Source of the DNA: Streptomyces sp. 2131.1
Lineage (GTDB): Bacteria; Actinomycetota; Actinomycetes; Streptomycetales; Streptomycetaceae
Length of the DNA stretch: 64,000 nt
Direction of reading: 5' to 3'
Assembly (NCBI RefSeq): GCF_900105515.1
Contig: NZ_FNSY01000001.1
Coordinates: 496,001 to 560,000 of the forward strand
Each line of letters begins with the position of its first letter. Within the stretch, counting starts at the first letter, position 1. The notes beneath the pieces are model-generated. The model searched no databases. It saw only the letters and a list, made by a program, of their open reading frames with translations, and was not told the DNA's origin. Position numbers and translations under genes: made by a program. This document shows positions 7,668 to 16,042 of this stretch, in pieces.

Positions 7668-8525
7668 CTACCGAAGGCCGTACACGCGTTCGGCGGTGGT
7701 GGCGAGCACGGCCGCGCGCTCCTCCTCGCCCAGGTCCTGGATCAGGGCGCGGGCGGTGTCCAGGACCTCGGTGTACGTGGCGGCGAGCCGGCACACCGGC
7801 CAGTCGGATCCGAACATGAGCCGGCCGGGTCCGAAGGCGTCGATGACGGTCTCGGCGTAGGGGCGCAGGTCGTCGGTGCCCCAGGTGCGCCAGTCCGCTT
7901 CGGTGACGAGTCCGGAGAGCTTGCAGACGGTGTTGGGCAGGGCTGCGAGGGCCCGCAGGTCGCCGGCCCAGGGGTGGATGCGCCCGGTCGCGACCGGTGG
8001 TTTGCCCGCGTGGTCGAGCACGAACACGAGGCCGGGGAGCGCGGCGGCGGCCCGGGCGGCGGCGGGCAGCTGGTGCGGGAGGACCACCAGGTCGTAGACG
8101 AGCCCGGCGTCGGCCGCGGCGGCCAGGCCGCGCAGCACGTCGGGCCGCAGCAGCCACTCCGGGTCCGGTTCGCCCTGGACCTGGTGGCGCAGGCCGACGA
8201 GCCGGTCGCCGCCGGGGAGTTCGCGCAGGGCGGCCAGGGTGTCGGCGATGTCCGGGGCGGTGAGGTCGCTCCAGCCGACGACGCCGGCGACCAGGTCGCT
8301 GCTCTCGGCGAGCGCCAGGAACTCGGGGGTCTCCTCGGCCACGGTGACGGTCTGGACCAGCACGGTGGCGCTCACCCCGGCCGGGCGGGCCTCGGGCTCC
8401 AGGTCGGCGAGGGTGAAGTCGCGGCGCAGGGGGGCCAGCGCCTCGCCGGTGATCCAGTCCTGGTCCCGTACCGAGAGGTCCCACACATGGTGGTGGGCGT
8501 CCACGATGCGGGGCCCGGGGGTCAT
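7668..8525 (-). CDS. Amidohydrolase-2 family sugar lactonase (L-fuconolactonase/L-rhamnonolactonase type)
   Basis: A 285-residue TIM-barrel hydrolase of the amidohydrolase-2 group. Metal and catalytic residues are visible: VDAHHHVWD (residues 8-16), the mid-barrel DHAGKPP, and the C-terminal GSDWPVC with the conserved Asp. Sugar-lactone hydrolases of this group open L-fucono-, L-rhamnono- or L-galactono-lactone to the acid. The neighbours support that role: an aldo-keto reductase and a mutarotase gene lie upstream with one-base gaps. The ATG at 8523-8525 is one base after the mutarotase stop. The expected dehydratase and later enzymes are not in the window, so the exact sugar is open. Confidence 0.8.
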   Translation of the reverse strand: MTPGPRIVDAHHHVWDLSVRDQDWITGEALAPLRRDFTLADLEPEARPAGVSATVLVQTVTVAEETPEFLALAESSDLVAGVVGWSDLTAPDIADTLAALRELPGGDRLVGLRHQVQGEPDPEWLLRPDVLRGLAAAADAGLVYDLVVLPHQLPAAARAAAALPGLVFVLDHAGKPPVATGRIHPWAGDLRALAALPNTVCKLSGLVTEADWRTWGTDDLRPYAETVIDAFGPGRLMFGSDWPVCRLAATYTEVLDTARALIQDLGEEERAAVLATTAERVYGLR

Positions 8526-8526
8526 C

Positions 8527-8838
8527 TCACAGCTCCCAGACGACGGGGAGCCCGGCTTCGGCGCCCTCGGCGGAGTAGTCGTGCGCGACGTCGAGGAGGC
8601 CGTCCATCCGGGTCTGCCAGGCGACGTTGACGGGCAGCTGCTCCAGCTCCGCCAGGAGGCGCGCGTAGTCGTCGCACTCGATGAGGTGGAACAGGTCGGT
8701 GCCGCTGCGCCAGATCGTCCAGGAGCCGGCGCCGGCCGCCCGGATCGCGTCGGTCAGCTCCGGCGGGACCTCGCGGTGCGCGGCCTCGTACTCCGCGACG
8801 CGGTCGGTACGGACCTTCGTATGAAGGGCGATACGCAT
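8527..8838 (-). CDS. L-rhamnose/L-fucose mutarotase
   Basis: A 103-residue protein of the RhaM mutarotase family, the normal length. It has the N-terminal strand MRIALHTKVR, the catalytic His/Tyr region LFHLIECDDYARLL and the conserved W/M-rich segment VNVAWQTRMDGLLDV. It interconverts alpha and beta anomers of a 6-deoxy-L-sugar so that the dehydrogenase encoded just upstream has its preferred substrate. It is the middle gene of a compact operon, starting one base after the reductase stop and ending one base before the lactonase start. Confidence 0.85.
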   Translation of the reverse strand: MRIALHTKVRTDRVAEYEAAHREVPPELTDAIRAAGAGSWTIWRSGTDLFHLIECDDYARLLAELEQLPVNVAWQTRMDGLLDVAHDYSAEGAEAGLPVVWEL

Positions 8839-8839
8839 G

Positions 8840-9823
8840 TCAGTGTCCGTTCCCGGGCAGCAGGCCCTGGTCGCGCAGGTCGTCCCAGAGGGCGTCGGGG
8901 ATCTCCCGGTCCAGCTGTGCGGCGGCGTCCCGCACCTCGTCCGGGGAACGCGTGCCGACGAGCACCCCGGCGACGGCCGGGTGGGTGAGCGGGTAGTGCA
9001 GGGCGGCGGCGCGCAGCGGTACGCCGTGGGCCTCGGTGACGCCCTTCAGGTGCAGGGCCCGGTCCAGGAGGTTCAGCGGGGCCGTGGCGTAGTCGTAGGT
9101 GGCGCCGGGGCGGGGATCCGCGAGGAGGCCCGAGTTGAAGACCCCGCCGACGACGACGCTCCGGCCGTGCGCGGCGGCGGCGGGCAGCAGGTCGGTGAGG
9201 GCGGCCTGGTCGAGGAGGGTGAAGCGGCCGGCGCACAGGACGACGTCGACGTCCGTGTCGCGTACGAAGCGGGTGAGCATCGCGGTCTGGTTCATGCCGG
9301 CGCCGATCGCCCCGACGATTCCTTCGGAGCGCAGCTTCTCCAGTTCCGGGTACGCCTCGCGGAAGGCGGCCTCGGCGTGGTCGTCGGGGTCGTGGAGGTA
9401 GGCGACGTCGACACGGTCGAGGCCGAGGCGGTCGAGGCTGTCCTCGATGCTGCGGCGGACGCCGGCGGCGCTGAAGTCCCAGCGGCGGCGGTGCGTGGCG
9501 CGTACGACGAAGCCCTCGGACGGCCCGTGGGAGGCGGCGGTCTCCGAGGGGGGCAGCGGGTCGAGGACGCGGCCGACCTTGGTGGAGAGCGTGTAGGCGT
9601 CGCGGGGGCGTCGGCGCAGGGCCTCACCGAGGCGGCGTTCGGAGAGGCCGAGTCCGTAGTGGGGCGCGGTGTCGAAGTAGCGGATGCCCGCGTCCCAGGC
9701 GGCGTCGACGGCCGCGGCGGCCCGCTCCGGTTCCACCTCGCTGAAGAGGTTGCCGATGGCGGCCGCGCCGAAGGAGAGTGCGGTGATCTCCACCGTGCTG
9801 CCGCCGAGCCTGCTGCGCCGCAT
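8840..9823 (-). CDS. Aldo-keto reductase, L-fucose/D-threo-aldose dehydrogenase type
   Basis: A 327-residue AKR with the complete catalytic tetrad: Asp and Tyr in YFDTAPHYGLGLSE (about residues 45-58), Lys in LSTKVG, and His in AYLHDPDD. The C-terminal NAD(P) region VLVGTRSPDEV is typical. It most resembles the L-fucose (D-threo-aldose) 1-dehydrogenase branch, which oxidises the free sugar to the lactone. It is the first gene of the reductase, mutarotase, lactonase operon. The ATG at 9821-9823 is chosen because GGGAGG lies about ten bases upstream and the conserved fold starts directly after; an upstream ATG lies within the promoter region. Confidence 0.82.
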   Translation of the reverse strand: MRRSRLGGSTVEITALSFGAAAIGNLFSEVEPERAAAAVDAAWDAGIRYFDTAPHYGLGLSERRLGEALRRRPRDAYTLSTKVGRVLDPLPPSETAASHGPSEGFVVRATHRRRWDFSAAGVRRSIEDSLDRLGLDRVDVAYLHDPDDHAEAAFREAYPELEKLRSEGIVGAIGAGMNQTAMLTRFVRDTDVDVVLCAGRFTLLDQAALTDLLPAAAAHGRSVVVGGVFNSGLLADPRPGATYDYATAPLNLLDRALHLKGVTEAHGVPLRAAALHYPLTHPAVAGVLVGTRSPDEVRDAAAQLDREIPDALWDDLRDQGLLPGNGH

Positions 9824-9863
9824 GCTGTCGCCGCCCTCCCCGATGATCGCTGCCACACAGCGA

Positions 9864-9892
9864 ATATTCATCGGGTCACTTGAGCGCGTCAA
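9864..9892 (-). promoter_or_regulatory. Putative promoter with TTGA...TCAA operator for the deoxy-sugar operon
   Basis: On the minus strand TTGACG (9892-9887) is followed after 17 bases by GAATAT (9869-9864), close to a housekeeping promoter. The -35 is embedded in the interrupted palindrome TTGAGCGCGTCAA (9880-9892). A start site near 9857 would give a leader of about 35 bases before the reductase gene. The overlap of palindrome and -35 suggests repression, with an unknown regulator. Confidence 0.4.
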
Positions 9893-9940
9893 CACCCTTG
9901 TTGCCGCCAATTACAGCGATCAGGGGGATACCTGTCCGAT

Positions 9941-11320
9941 CTATGCCTTGATCACCTCTGCGAGAAGCGCTTCCAGCTCCTCGTCGGCGCACCGTGCCAG
10001 CCCCTCCAGATCCGGCAGCGCCTTGCCGTCGCCGACCAGGCCGATGTGCACGCGCGAGCCGTACGTGGTCAGCGCGACGGCCATGGACTGTCCCCGGGCC
10101 AGCGGCGCCATCGGGTAGAGGGCGCTCAGCGGGCAGCCGGCCAGCGAGAGCCGCGAGCGCGGCAGGGGCACGCTGGTGACCAGGACGTCGAAGAGCATCC
10201 GGGCCGCGTTCCCGGCCAGCGGAGCGCCGAAACGGTGGGCCAGCGAGGGCAGCTGGTCGGCCAGCACGGCGACCGCCCCCGCTCCCCGCAGCGGACCGGC
10301 CGCCTTGTTCCGGTCCATCGCCTCGCGCACCAGACGCAGCCGCTCACGGGGGTCCGGCTCCGAGACGGGGAGGCCCAGGAGGTACGCGGACAGCCGGTTC
10401 CCGGTGGCGGCCGCCGCACCGCCCGGCCGCCGCCGGGAGACCGGGACGAGGGCGCGCGGGTCGTGGCCCGGCGGGGTCTCGCCGCGCTCCAGCATCCAGC
10501 GGCGCAGCGCGCCCGCCACGACGGCGAGCAGCACGTCGTTGCCGGTGCCGCCGGTCGCGCGGCGGACGCGGCGCACGGCGTCGAGGTCGAGGTCGGCCGT
10601 GGCCAGCCGCCGGGTCCCGCTGGAGCCGGCCCTGAGCACCGGTGCGCCACGGAGGTCGAGGCGGCCGGCCCGTACGAGCGAGGCGCCGACACCGAAGGCG
10701 CGGCCCAGGTCCTCGATCCGTCCGAGGGCGAGTCCGGCGACCTGGCGGGGGCCGGGCATCCAGGACCGGGCCGGCACCGGAAGCGGGCGCACGGCGGGGC
10801 GGGGGCGGGCGGTCGCGGGGGCGATCTGGTCGAAGATCCCGGCCCCGATGGCGACCGCCCGCATCCCGTCGGCCAGCGCGTGGTGGAGCTTGACGAGCAC
10901 GGCGAAAGGGCCGTCGGCGGGTCCGTCGATGAGGTACATCTCCCAGGGCGGCAGGCCCCGCCGCAGCGGCCGCTCCATCAGCTCGCCGGCCAGCCGGGTC
11001 GCGGCCCCCATGAAGCCGGGCCCGCCGGGCGCGGTCTCCTCGGCGGGCAGCCGCACGCGGCGGACGTGGTGGTGGACGTCGAAGTCCGGGTCGGTGGACC
11101 AGGCCGCGCCGCCGACGGGCAGCAGGACGTCGCGAACCCGCATGCGCAGCCGGGGAATCGCGGCGGCGCGGGCGCCGAGGAGTTCGAGGAGCGCGTCGGG
11201 ACCGGGGTCCGCGGCGGGCGGCGGCGCGAAGACGGCGAGCGCGCCGAGGTGCATGGGGTGGGCAGCGGACTCGAGGTGCCAGAAGGCGAGATCGAGGGGT
11301 GCCAGTAGCTCAGTGCCCAA
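9941..11320 (-). CDS. WS/DGAT-type O-acyltransferase (wax ester/triacylglycerol synthase)
   Basis: A 459-residue bifunctional wax-ester synthase/diacylglycerol acyltransferase family protein. It carries the active-site motif HHALADG (residues 146-152) that supplies the catalytic His, and the C-terminal family region LVTSVPLPRSRLSLAG. The conserved N-terminus ELLAPLDLAFWHLES follows the TTG at 11318-11320 directly, with GAGGA four bases upstream. An in-frame ATG at 11383 would add a 21-residue non-conserved extension. The enzyme would use acyl-CoA to make storage triacylglycerol or wax ester at the membrane. It is monocistronic, separated from the sugar operon by 117 bases that hold that operon's promoter. 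Confidence 0.85.
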   Translation of the reverse strand: MGTELLAPLDLAFWHLESAAHPMHLGALAVFAPPPAADPGPDALLELLGARAAAIPRLRMRVRDVLLPVGGAAWSTDPDFDVHHHVRRVRLPAEETAPGGPGFMGAATRLAGELMERPLRRGLPPWEMYLIDGPADGPFAVLVKLHHALADGMRAVAIGAGIFDQIAPATARPRPAVRPLPVPARSWMPGPRQVAGLALGRIEDLGRAFGVGASLVRAGRLDLRGAPVLRAGSSGTRRLATADLDLDAVRRVRRATGGTGNDVLLAVVAGALRRWMLERGETPPGHDPRALVPVSRRRPGGAAAATGNRLSAYLLGLPVSEPDPRERLRLVREAMDRNKAAGPLRGAGAVAVLADQLPSLAHRFGAPLAGNAARMLFDVLVTSVPLPRSRLSLAGCPLSALYPMAPLARGQSMAVALTTYGSRVHIGLVGDGKALPDLEGLARCADEELEALLAEVIKA

Positions 11321-11467
11321 CGGGTCCTCATGTCGTCGAAGACGGGAGACCGACCACGCCGAAGTCAATCTCCGGCGGTCCATCACGGTCAAGTGCAAAC
11401 ACGTTACGTTCAGTTACATTCCAGTTGCTCAACCCCTCCTCCGTCCGGACGAAGGGCGGCCGCCGGG

Positions 11468-13534
11468 TCAGCCGCGTGGCGGAACGACGAACTCGCTCCA
11501 GACGCACTTGCCGGTCCCCCGGGACTCGACGCCCCAGGCGTCGGCCAACTGGTCGACGAGCATCAGGCCACGCCCGGAGACGCCCGCCTCACCGGCGTCC
11601 CGGCGGCGCGGCAGCGCGCTCGACCGGTCCTCGACGTCGACCCTGAGCCGACGGTCCGGTCCGGTGAGCACCCGGATGGTGACGATGGCGCCGCCGTCGG
11701 TGTGCATCAGGGCGTTGGTGACCAGTTCGTCGGCGGCCAGCTCGACCTCGTCGGCCCGGTCCTTGGCGCCCCAGGCCCGGACCGCGGCGCGGATCATGTG
11801 GCGGGCCGAGCTGAGCGCCTCGGGGTCGTTCTGCGCGACGTGCTGCTGGAGCCTGCCGCCGGACTGCGGGGCCTGGGCGGCCTTGCGGCGCAGCAGCAGC
11901 ATCGCCACGTCGTCCTCGCCGCCGCGCTCGTCCACCGAGGCGCAGAGCCGGTCGGCGAGCTGTTCGAGGTCCTGCGGTCCGTTGGTGACCAGGGCGGTGA
12001 GCCGCTGGGTGCCCTCGTCGAGATCGGCGCCGGGGAGTTCCACCAGGCCGTCGGTGAACAGCACCATGGTCTGGCCGGGGTCCAGCTCGACGGTGGAGAC
12101 CGGGTATTCGAGCCGGCCGAACTCGGCGGAGAGCCCGAGCGGCAGCCCGCCCTCGGAGGGCACCCGGTGGCAGCCGCCGTCGGAGTCGCGTACCAGCGGG
12201 TCGACATGGCCGGCGCGGACCAGCTGGACGACGCCGGTGGTCAGGTCGGCCTCGGCGTAGGTGCAGGTGGCGAAGCGGTCGGTGTCGAGTTCGTGCAGGA
12301 AGACGGATGCCCTGGCCATCACCGTGGCGGGGCTGTGCCCCTCGGCGGCGTACGCCCTCAGCACGATCCGCAGCTGCCCCATGACGGCCGCCGCGTGGGT
12401 GTCGTGGCCCTGGACGTCCCCGATGACGGCGCCCACCCGGCCGCCGGGCAGCGGGATGACGTCGTACCAGTCGCCGCCGATGTCCCGGCCCAGCCGGGCC
12501 GAGCGGTAGCGCACGGCGATCTGGGCGCCGGGCACGTCGGGGATCCGGCGCGGCAGCATGGCCTGCTGGAGCCCTTCGGCGAGGTCGTGCTCCTGTTCGT
12601 AGAGCATGGCGCGCTGGAGGCTCTGGGCGATGGAGCTGCCGAGGGCGAGCAGGAGGTTCCGCTCGTCGGCGGTGAAGCCGTCCTTGCCGCTGTAGAGGAG
12701 CCCGAGCGCGCCGATCGGGCGGGCCTGGGCGATCAGCGGGAGATAGGCGGCCGAGGTGATGCCGAGATGGCTGATGTGCGGCCACAGGACGGGGTAGGAC
12801 GTGGCGAAGTCCTCGGCCGACTCGATGAACCGGGGGCCGAGCGTGCGGACGACCTCGCTCATCGGGTACTGCTCGTCCGTGCGGGTGTACCGCGTCCCCG
12901 GCACGAACGAGCCCTCCGGCCCGTCGGCCACCAGGTGGATGCGGCCGGCCTCGATCAGCCCCATGACCAGGCTGGTCGCGCCGAGCAGGGCGAGGCCCTC
13001 GGAGTTCTTCAGGACCTCGATGACGTCCTTGACCGTACGGGCGTGGGCCAGCGCGGCGGTGGTCGCATCCACGAGGCTGGTCCGGCGCCTCAGCTCCTCG
13101 TCCAGCTCGCGACGGGCGGCGGACTCGGCGAGCTCCGGGCCGGCATCCCGGACGATGCCGATGATCCGGCGCGGCCGGCCGCTGTCGTCGCGGCGGACGA
13201 AGCCCTGGGTGTGCGCCCAGCGCAGGGTGCCGTCGCGCGACTGGAGGCGGAAGTACGCCCCGTAGTTGCTGCGGCCGCTCTTCAGCACCTCGGAGACCAT
13301 GGCGTCCAGCCGGACGCCTTCCTCCGTCGGCACGCGCAGCCCGAGCGTCTGCGGCCGGTTGTCGTACTCGTCGGCCCTCAGGTCGAACACGTCGAGGGCG
13401 GGCCTGTCCATGTGCATGAGCCCGCTGTCGAGATCCCAGTCGAAGCTGCCCATTCGGTTCAGGGCGAGGCTGAGATCCGGGTGGGCGGGCCAGTCGTCCG
13501 GGAGTGACAGGGCACCCGCTACCCGATCATCCAT
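11468..13534 (-). CDS. PAS-GAF-PP2C(SpoIIE)-HATPase regulatory phosphatase
   Basis: A 688-residue soluble multidomain regulator. Residues about 15-130 form a PAS domain (GSFDWDLDSG, RWAHTQGFV), 150-310 a GAF domain, 325-540 a SpoIIE/PP2C phosphatase, and 555-688 an RsbW-like ATPase. The phosphatase motifs are GGDWYDV, VIGDVQGHD, VLFTDGLVE and GEDDVAMLLL; the ATPase boxes are ELAADELVTNALMH and GRGLMLVDQLA. Such proteins dephosphorylate STAS anti-anti-sigma factors, and the ATPase domain may also phosphorylate or bind partners, linking a sensed signal to sigma-factor release. It starts at ATG 13534 or at GTG 13543 three codons earlier, which has GGTGG upstream. No sigma or STAS gene is adjacent. 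Confidence 0.9.
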   Translation of the reverse strand: MDDRVAGALSLPDDWPAHPDLSLALNRMGSFDWDLDSGLMHMDRPALDVFDLRADEYDNRPQTLGLRVPTEEGVRLDAMVSEVLKSGRSNYGAYFRLQSRDGTLRWAHTQGFVRRDDSGRPRRIIGIVRDAGPELAESAARRELDEELRRRTSLVDATTAALAHARTVKDVIEVLKNSEGLALLGATSLVMGLIEAGRIHLVADGPEGSFVPGTRYTRTDEQYPMSEVVRTLGPRFIESAEDFATSYPVLWPHISHLGITSAAYLPLIAQARPIGALGLLYSGKDGFTADERNLLLALGSSIAQSLQRAMLYEQEHDLAEGLQQAMLPRRIPDVPGAQIAVRYRSARLGRDIGGDWYDVIPLPGGRVGAVIGDVQGHDTHAAAVMGQLRIVLRAYAAEGHSPATVMARASVFLHELDTDRFATCTYAEADLTTGVVQLVRAGHVDPLVRDSDGGCHRVPSEGGLPLGLSAEFGRLEYPVSTVELDPGQTMVLFTDGLVELPGADLDEGTQRLTALVTNGPQDLEQLADRLCASVDERGGEDDVAMLLLRRKAAQAPQSGGRLQQHVAQNDPEALSSARHMIRAAVRAWGAKDRADEVELAADELVTNALMHTDGGAIVTIRVLTGPDRRLRVDVEDRSSALPRRRDAGEAGVSGRGLMLVDQLADAWGVESRGTGKCVWSEFVVPPRG

Positions 13535-13747
13535 GTGCGTCACTCTGCCACCATTTGTCCGAATCTTCGACTGAACCGTCCATCTGGTGAACGTGCGATG
13601 GGACACATTTACGGAAAGGCCCGAGGCGCCTGATTCCAAGGGATTCCGGTGCGCGGGGGCGGGACGGGTACCGAATACCGGCCGGTAACGGCGCCCCGCC
13701 CCGAAAACGGGTCCGAGCAGGGGCTAACGTGTGCGGCGGGGGTCGAC

Positions 13748-13766
13748 TAAGCCTTGCCTTACCAAG
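13748..13766. promoter_or_regulatory. Weak iron-box-like sequence upstream of the reductase gene
   Basis: Read on the minus strand, the 19 bases contain GGTAAGGC, the left half of the actinobacterial DmdR/IdeR iron box, but the right half is degenerate (about 12 of 19 consensus matches by eye). It lies about 42 bases before the start of a ferredoxin/adrenodoxin-type reductase, where iron control would be plausible. Confidence 0.2.
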
Positions 13767-13807
13767 CGGCCCTGCTTCTGATCGTCCGTTCGAAGGAACA
13801 GCTCGCC

Positions 13808-15175
13808 ATGACACGCCCCGTCCGCGTCGCCATCGTCGGAGCCGGTCCCGCCGGCATCTACGCGGCGGACGCGCTGCTCAAATCCGACGCGGCCGCCGAC
13901 CCGGGCGTCTCCATCGACCTGTTCGAGCGGATGCCCGCCCCCTTCGGCCTCATCCGCTACGGCGTGGCTCCCGACCACCCGCGCATCAAGGGCATCGTGC
14001 AGGCGCTGCACCAGGTGCTGGACAAGCCGCAGCTGCGCCTCTTCGGCAACGTCGACTACCCGAACGACCTGGGTCTCGACGAGCTGCGCACGTTCTACGA
14101 CGCGGTCATCTTCTCGACCGGCGCCGACGCGGACCGCGCCCTGGACATCCCGGGCAACGACCTCGACGGCTCGTTCGGGGCCGCCGACTTCGTCTCCTGG
14201 TACGACGGCCACCCGGACGTCCCGCGCACCTGGCCGCTGGAGGCCGAGAAGGTCGCCGTGCTGGGCGTCGGCAACGTCGCGCTCGACGTGGCCCGCATCC
14301 TCGCGAAGACAGCCGACGAGCTGCTGCCGACGGAGATCCCCGCCAACGTCTACGACGGCCTGAAGGCCAACAAGGCGCTGGAGGTGCACGTCTTCGGCCG
14401 GCGCGGCCCGGCCCAGGCCAAGTTCAGCCCGATGGAGCTGCGGGAGCTGGACCACTCGCCGAACATCGAGGTCATCGTCAACCCCGAGGACATCGACTAC
14501 GACGCGGGTTCGATCGAGACCCGGCGCGGGAACAAGCAGGCCAACATGGTCGCCTCCACGCTCGAGAACTGGGCGATCCGCGACATCGGCGACCGGCCGC
14601 ACAAGCTCTTCCTGCACTTCTTCGAGTCGCCCGTCGAGATCCTCGGCGAGGACGGCAAGGTCACCGGGCTGCGCACCGAGCGCACCGAGCTGGACGGCAC
14701 GGGCAACGTGCGGGGCACCGGCGCCTTCCACGACTGGGACGTGCAGAGCGTCTACCGGGCGGTGGGCTACTACTCGCAGGAGTTGCCGAAGCTGCCCTTC
14801 GACGTCGCGTCCGGCACGGTGCCGCACGCCGCGGGCCGGGTGCTCGCGGGCGACGAGCCGATGGAGTCGGTGTACGTCACCGGCTGGATCAAGCGGGGGC
14901 CGATCGGCCTGATCGGGCACACCAAGGGCGACGCCAACGAGACGGTCGCCTGCCTGCTGGAGGACCACGCCGCCGGCCGGCTGCCCGCCCCGGAGCGGCC
15001 CGAGCCCGAGGCCGTCACCGCCTTCCTGGAGGAGCGCGGCATCCGCTACACCACCCGTGAGGGCTGGTACCGCCTCGACGCCCACGAGCGCGCCCTCGGC
15101 GCCGCGCAGGACCGTGAGCGGATCAAGGTCGTGGAGCGCGAGGGAATGCTGGACGCCTCGGAGGCCGGCAACTGA
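13808..15175 (+). CDS. FprA-type ferredoxin/adrenodoxin NADP+ reductase
   Basis: A 455-residue flavoprotein of the adrenodoxin-reductase/FprA family. The N-terminal FAD-binding motif VAIVGAGPAGIYAADALL is at residues 6-23, followed by the family signature PFGLIRYGVAPDHPRIK (about 41-57). The NADP-binding segment VAVLGVGNVALDVARIL lies near residues 154-170, and the C-terminal GWIKRGPIGLIGHTKGDA is the conserved FAD/NADP contact. It shuttles electrons between NADPH and ferredoxin, for example to cytochromes P450 or iron-linked pathways. The ATG at 13808 is chosen; AAGGA lies about ten bases upstream. It is monocistronic and ends in a very strong terminator. Confidence 0.92.
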   Translation: MTRPVRVAIVGAGPAGIYAADALLKSDAAADPGVSIDLFERMPAPFGLIRYGVAPDHPRIKGIVQALHQVLDKPQLRLFGNVDYPNDLGLDELRTFYDAVIFSTGADADRALDIPGNDLDGSFGAADFVSWYDGHPDVPRTWPLEAEKVAVLGVGNVALDVARILAKTADELLPTEIPANVYDGLKANKALEVHVFGRRGPAQAKFSPMELRELDHSPNIEVIVNPEDIDYDAGSIETRRGNKQANMVASTLENWAIRDIGDRPHKLFLHFFESPVEILGEDGKVTGLRTERTELDGTGNVRGTGAFHDWDVQSVYRAVGYYSQELPKLPFDVASGTVPHAAGRVLAGDEPMESVYVTGWIKRGPIGLIGHTKGDANETVACLLEDHAAGRLPAPERPEPEAVTAFLEERGIRYTTREGWYRLDAHERALGAAQDRERIKVVEREGMLDASEAGN

Positions 15176-15177
15176 CA

Positions 15178-15230
15178 CCACGGCGACGGCCCCGCACACC
15201 CCTGTCGGGTGTGCGGGGCCGTCGCCGTGG
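15178..15230. terminator. 24-bp perfect-stem bidirectional terminator
   Basis: Two 24-base arms (15178-15201 and 15207-15230) pair perfectly around the loop CTGTC, starting two bases after the FprA-type stop. The downstream gene at 15266 reads towards it, so it probably ends both transcripts. Confidence 0.85.
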
Positions 15231-15265
15231 GAGGGTTCGGCGTCCCTGAGCGCCTTCACGCCGCT

Positions 15266-15862
15266 TCACGGGGAGGCGTGCTCGCCACGGGCCCGCTCGC
15301 GCACCCGGTCCGGATAGCGCTCGGTGAAGCGTACGGCGAACACCAGCAGGACCACCGGGATGATCCAGTTGAACCAGTCGCGGCCCGACGAGGTGTGCAG
15401 CGCGATCAGACCCAGCAGGGCGGTGGCGGCGAAGACGGCACCCCACAGCAGCGTCAGCACCTGGTTGACGTGGCGGAACACCGGCGTGCCCCACACCTCA
15501 CGGGGCGTCGACTCACGCGCGTACTGCTCGGTGAACGGGACGAACGCCAGCGAACCGAGTGCCACGACCGCGATCACGGCGCTGGACAGCACCTGGGCGT
15601 ACCTCTCCACCCAGTCCAGGTCCTGCCGGTCCAGGAACAGTGCCAGGACGCTCAGCAGCGCGAAGAAGACGATGCCGGTGACCTCCAGGGCCTTGAAGGA
15701 ACCCCGGCGCATGTCCGGTAGGTTGAGCACCACGGCGGCCACCAGTCCGGCCAGCGCGGCGTACTCCCAGGTACTGGGGGACGCGACGACGACGAAAATG
15801 ATCCACGGGGCGAACGCGAAGAACAGGTTCCCGGTCCGCCGCTTCGAACGGGCTTCAGCCAC
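15266..15862 (-). CDS. Unrecognised integral membrane protein with five or six helices
   Basis: A 198-residue hydrophobic protein. Predicted helices lie at about residues 12-30, 34-50, 58-78, 88-108, 126-148 and 158-178, with a charged C-terminus rich in Arg/Glu (FTERYPDRVRERARGE). I recognise no family motif or catalytic residue. The GTG at 15862 is supported by GGAGG six bases upstream. It is transcribed away from the carotenoid oxygenase gene, with 180 bases between the starts, and converges on the terminator behind the reductase gene. No function is proposed. Confidence 0.7.
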   Translation of the reverse strand: MAEARSKRRTGNLFFAFAPWIIFVVVASPSTWEYAALAGLVAAVVLNLPDMRRGSFKALEVTGIVFFALLSVLALFLDRQDLDWVERYAQVLSSAVIAVVALGSLAFVPFTEQYARESTPREVWGTPVFRHVNQVLTLLWGAVFAATALLGLIALHTSSGRDWFNWIIPVVLLVFAVRFTERYPDRVRERARGEHASP

Positions 15863-16042
15863 CGGACACCTCCAGGGTGTGGCCCGGCACGGCGATGTGC
15901 CGCGTCTTCCATTGTCGGCCCGTGGAGCGCACGCCGCATTCCGCGCGGGGCGCGTTGCGGCGGGCCGGGGCCGGGGATTCAATGAAGAGTCAGCTCGGCC
16001 CGCATCCGGGTGCGCCCTCACGTCCCGGCAAGGGAGGCCGCC

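Noticed and set aside
5881..8484. Very long minus-strand reading frame across the regulator, glycosylase and lactonase genes
   Set aside because: It is an Arg/Pro/Ala-rich off-frame artefact of high GC content; the true genes in the other frame have clear domain motifs.
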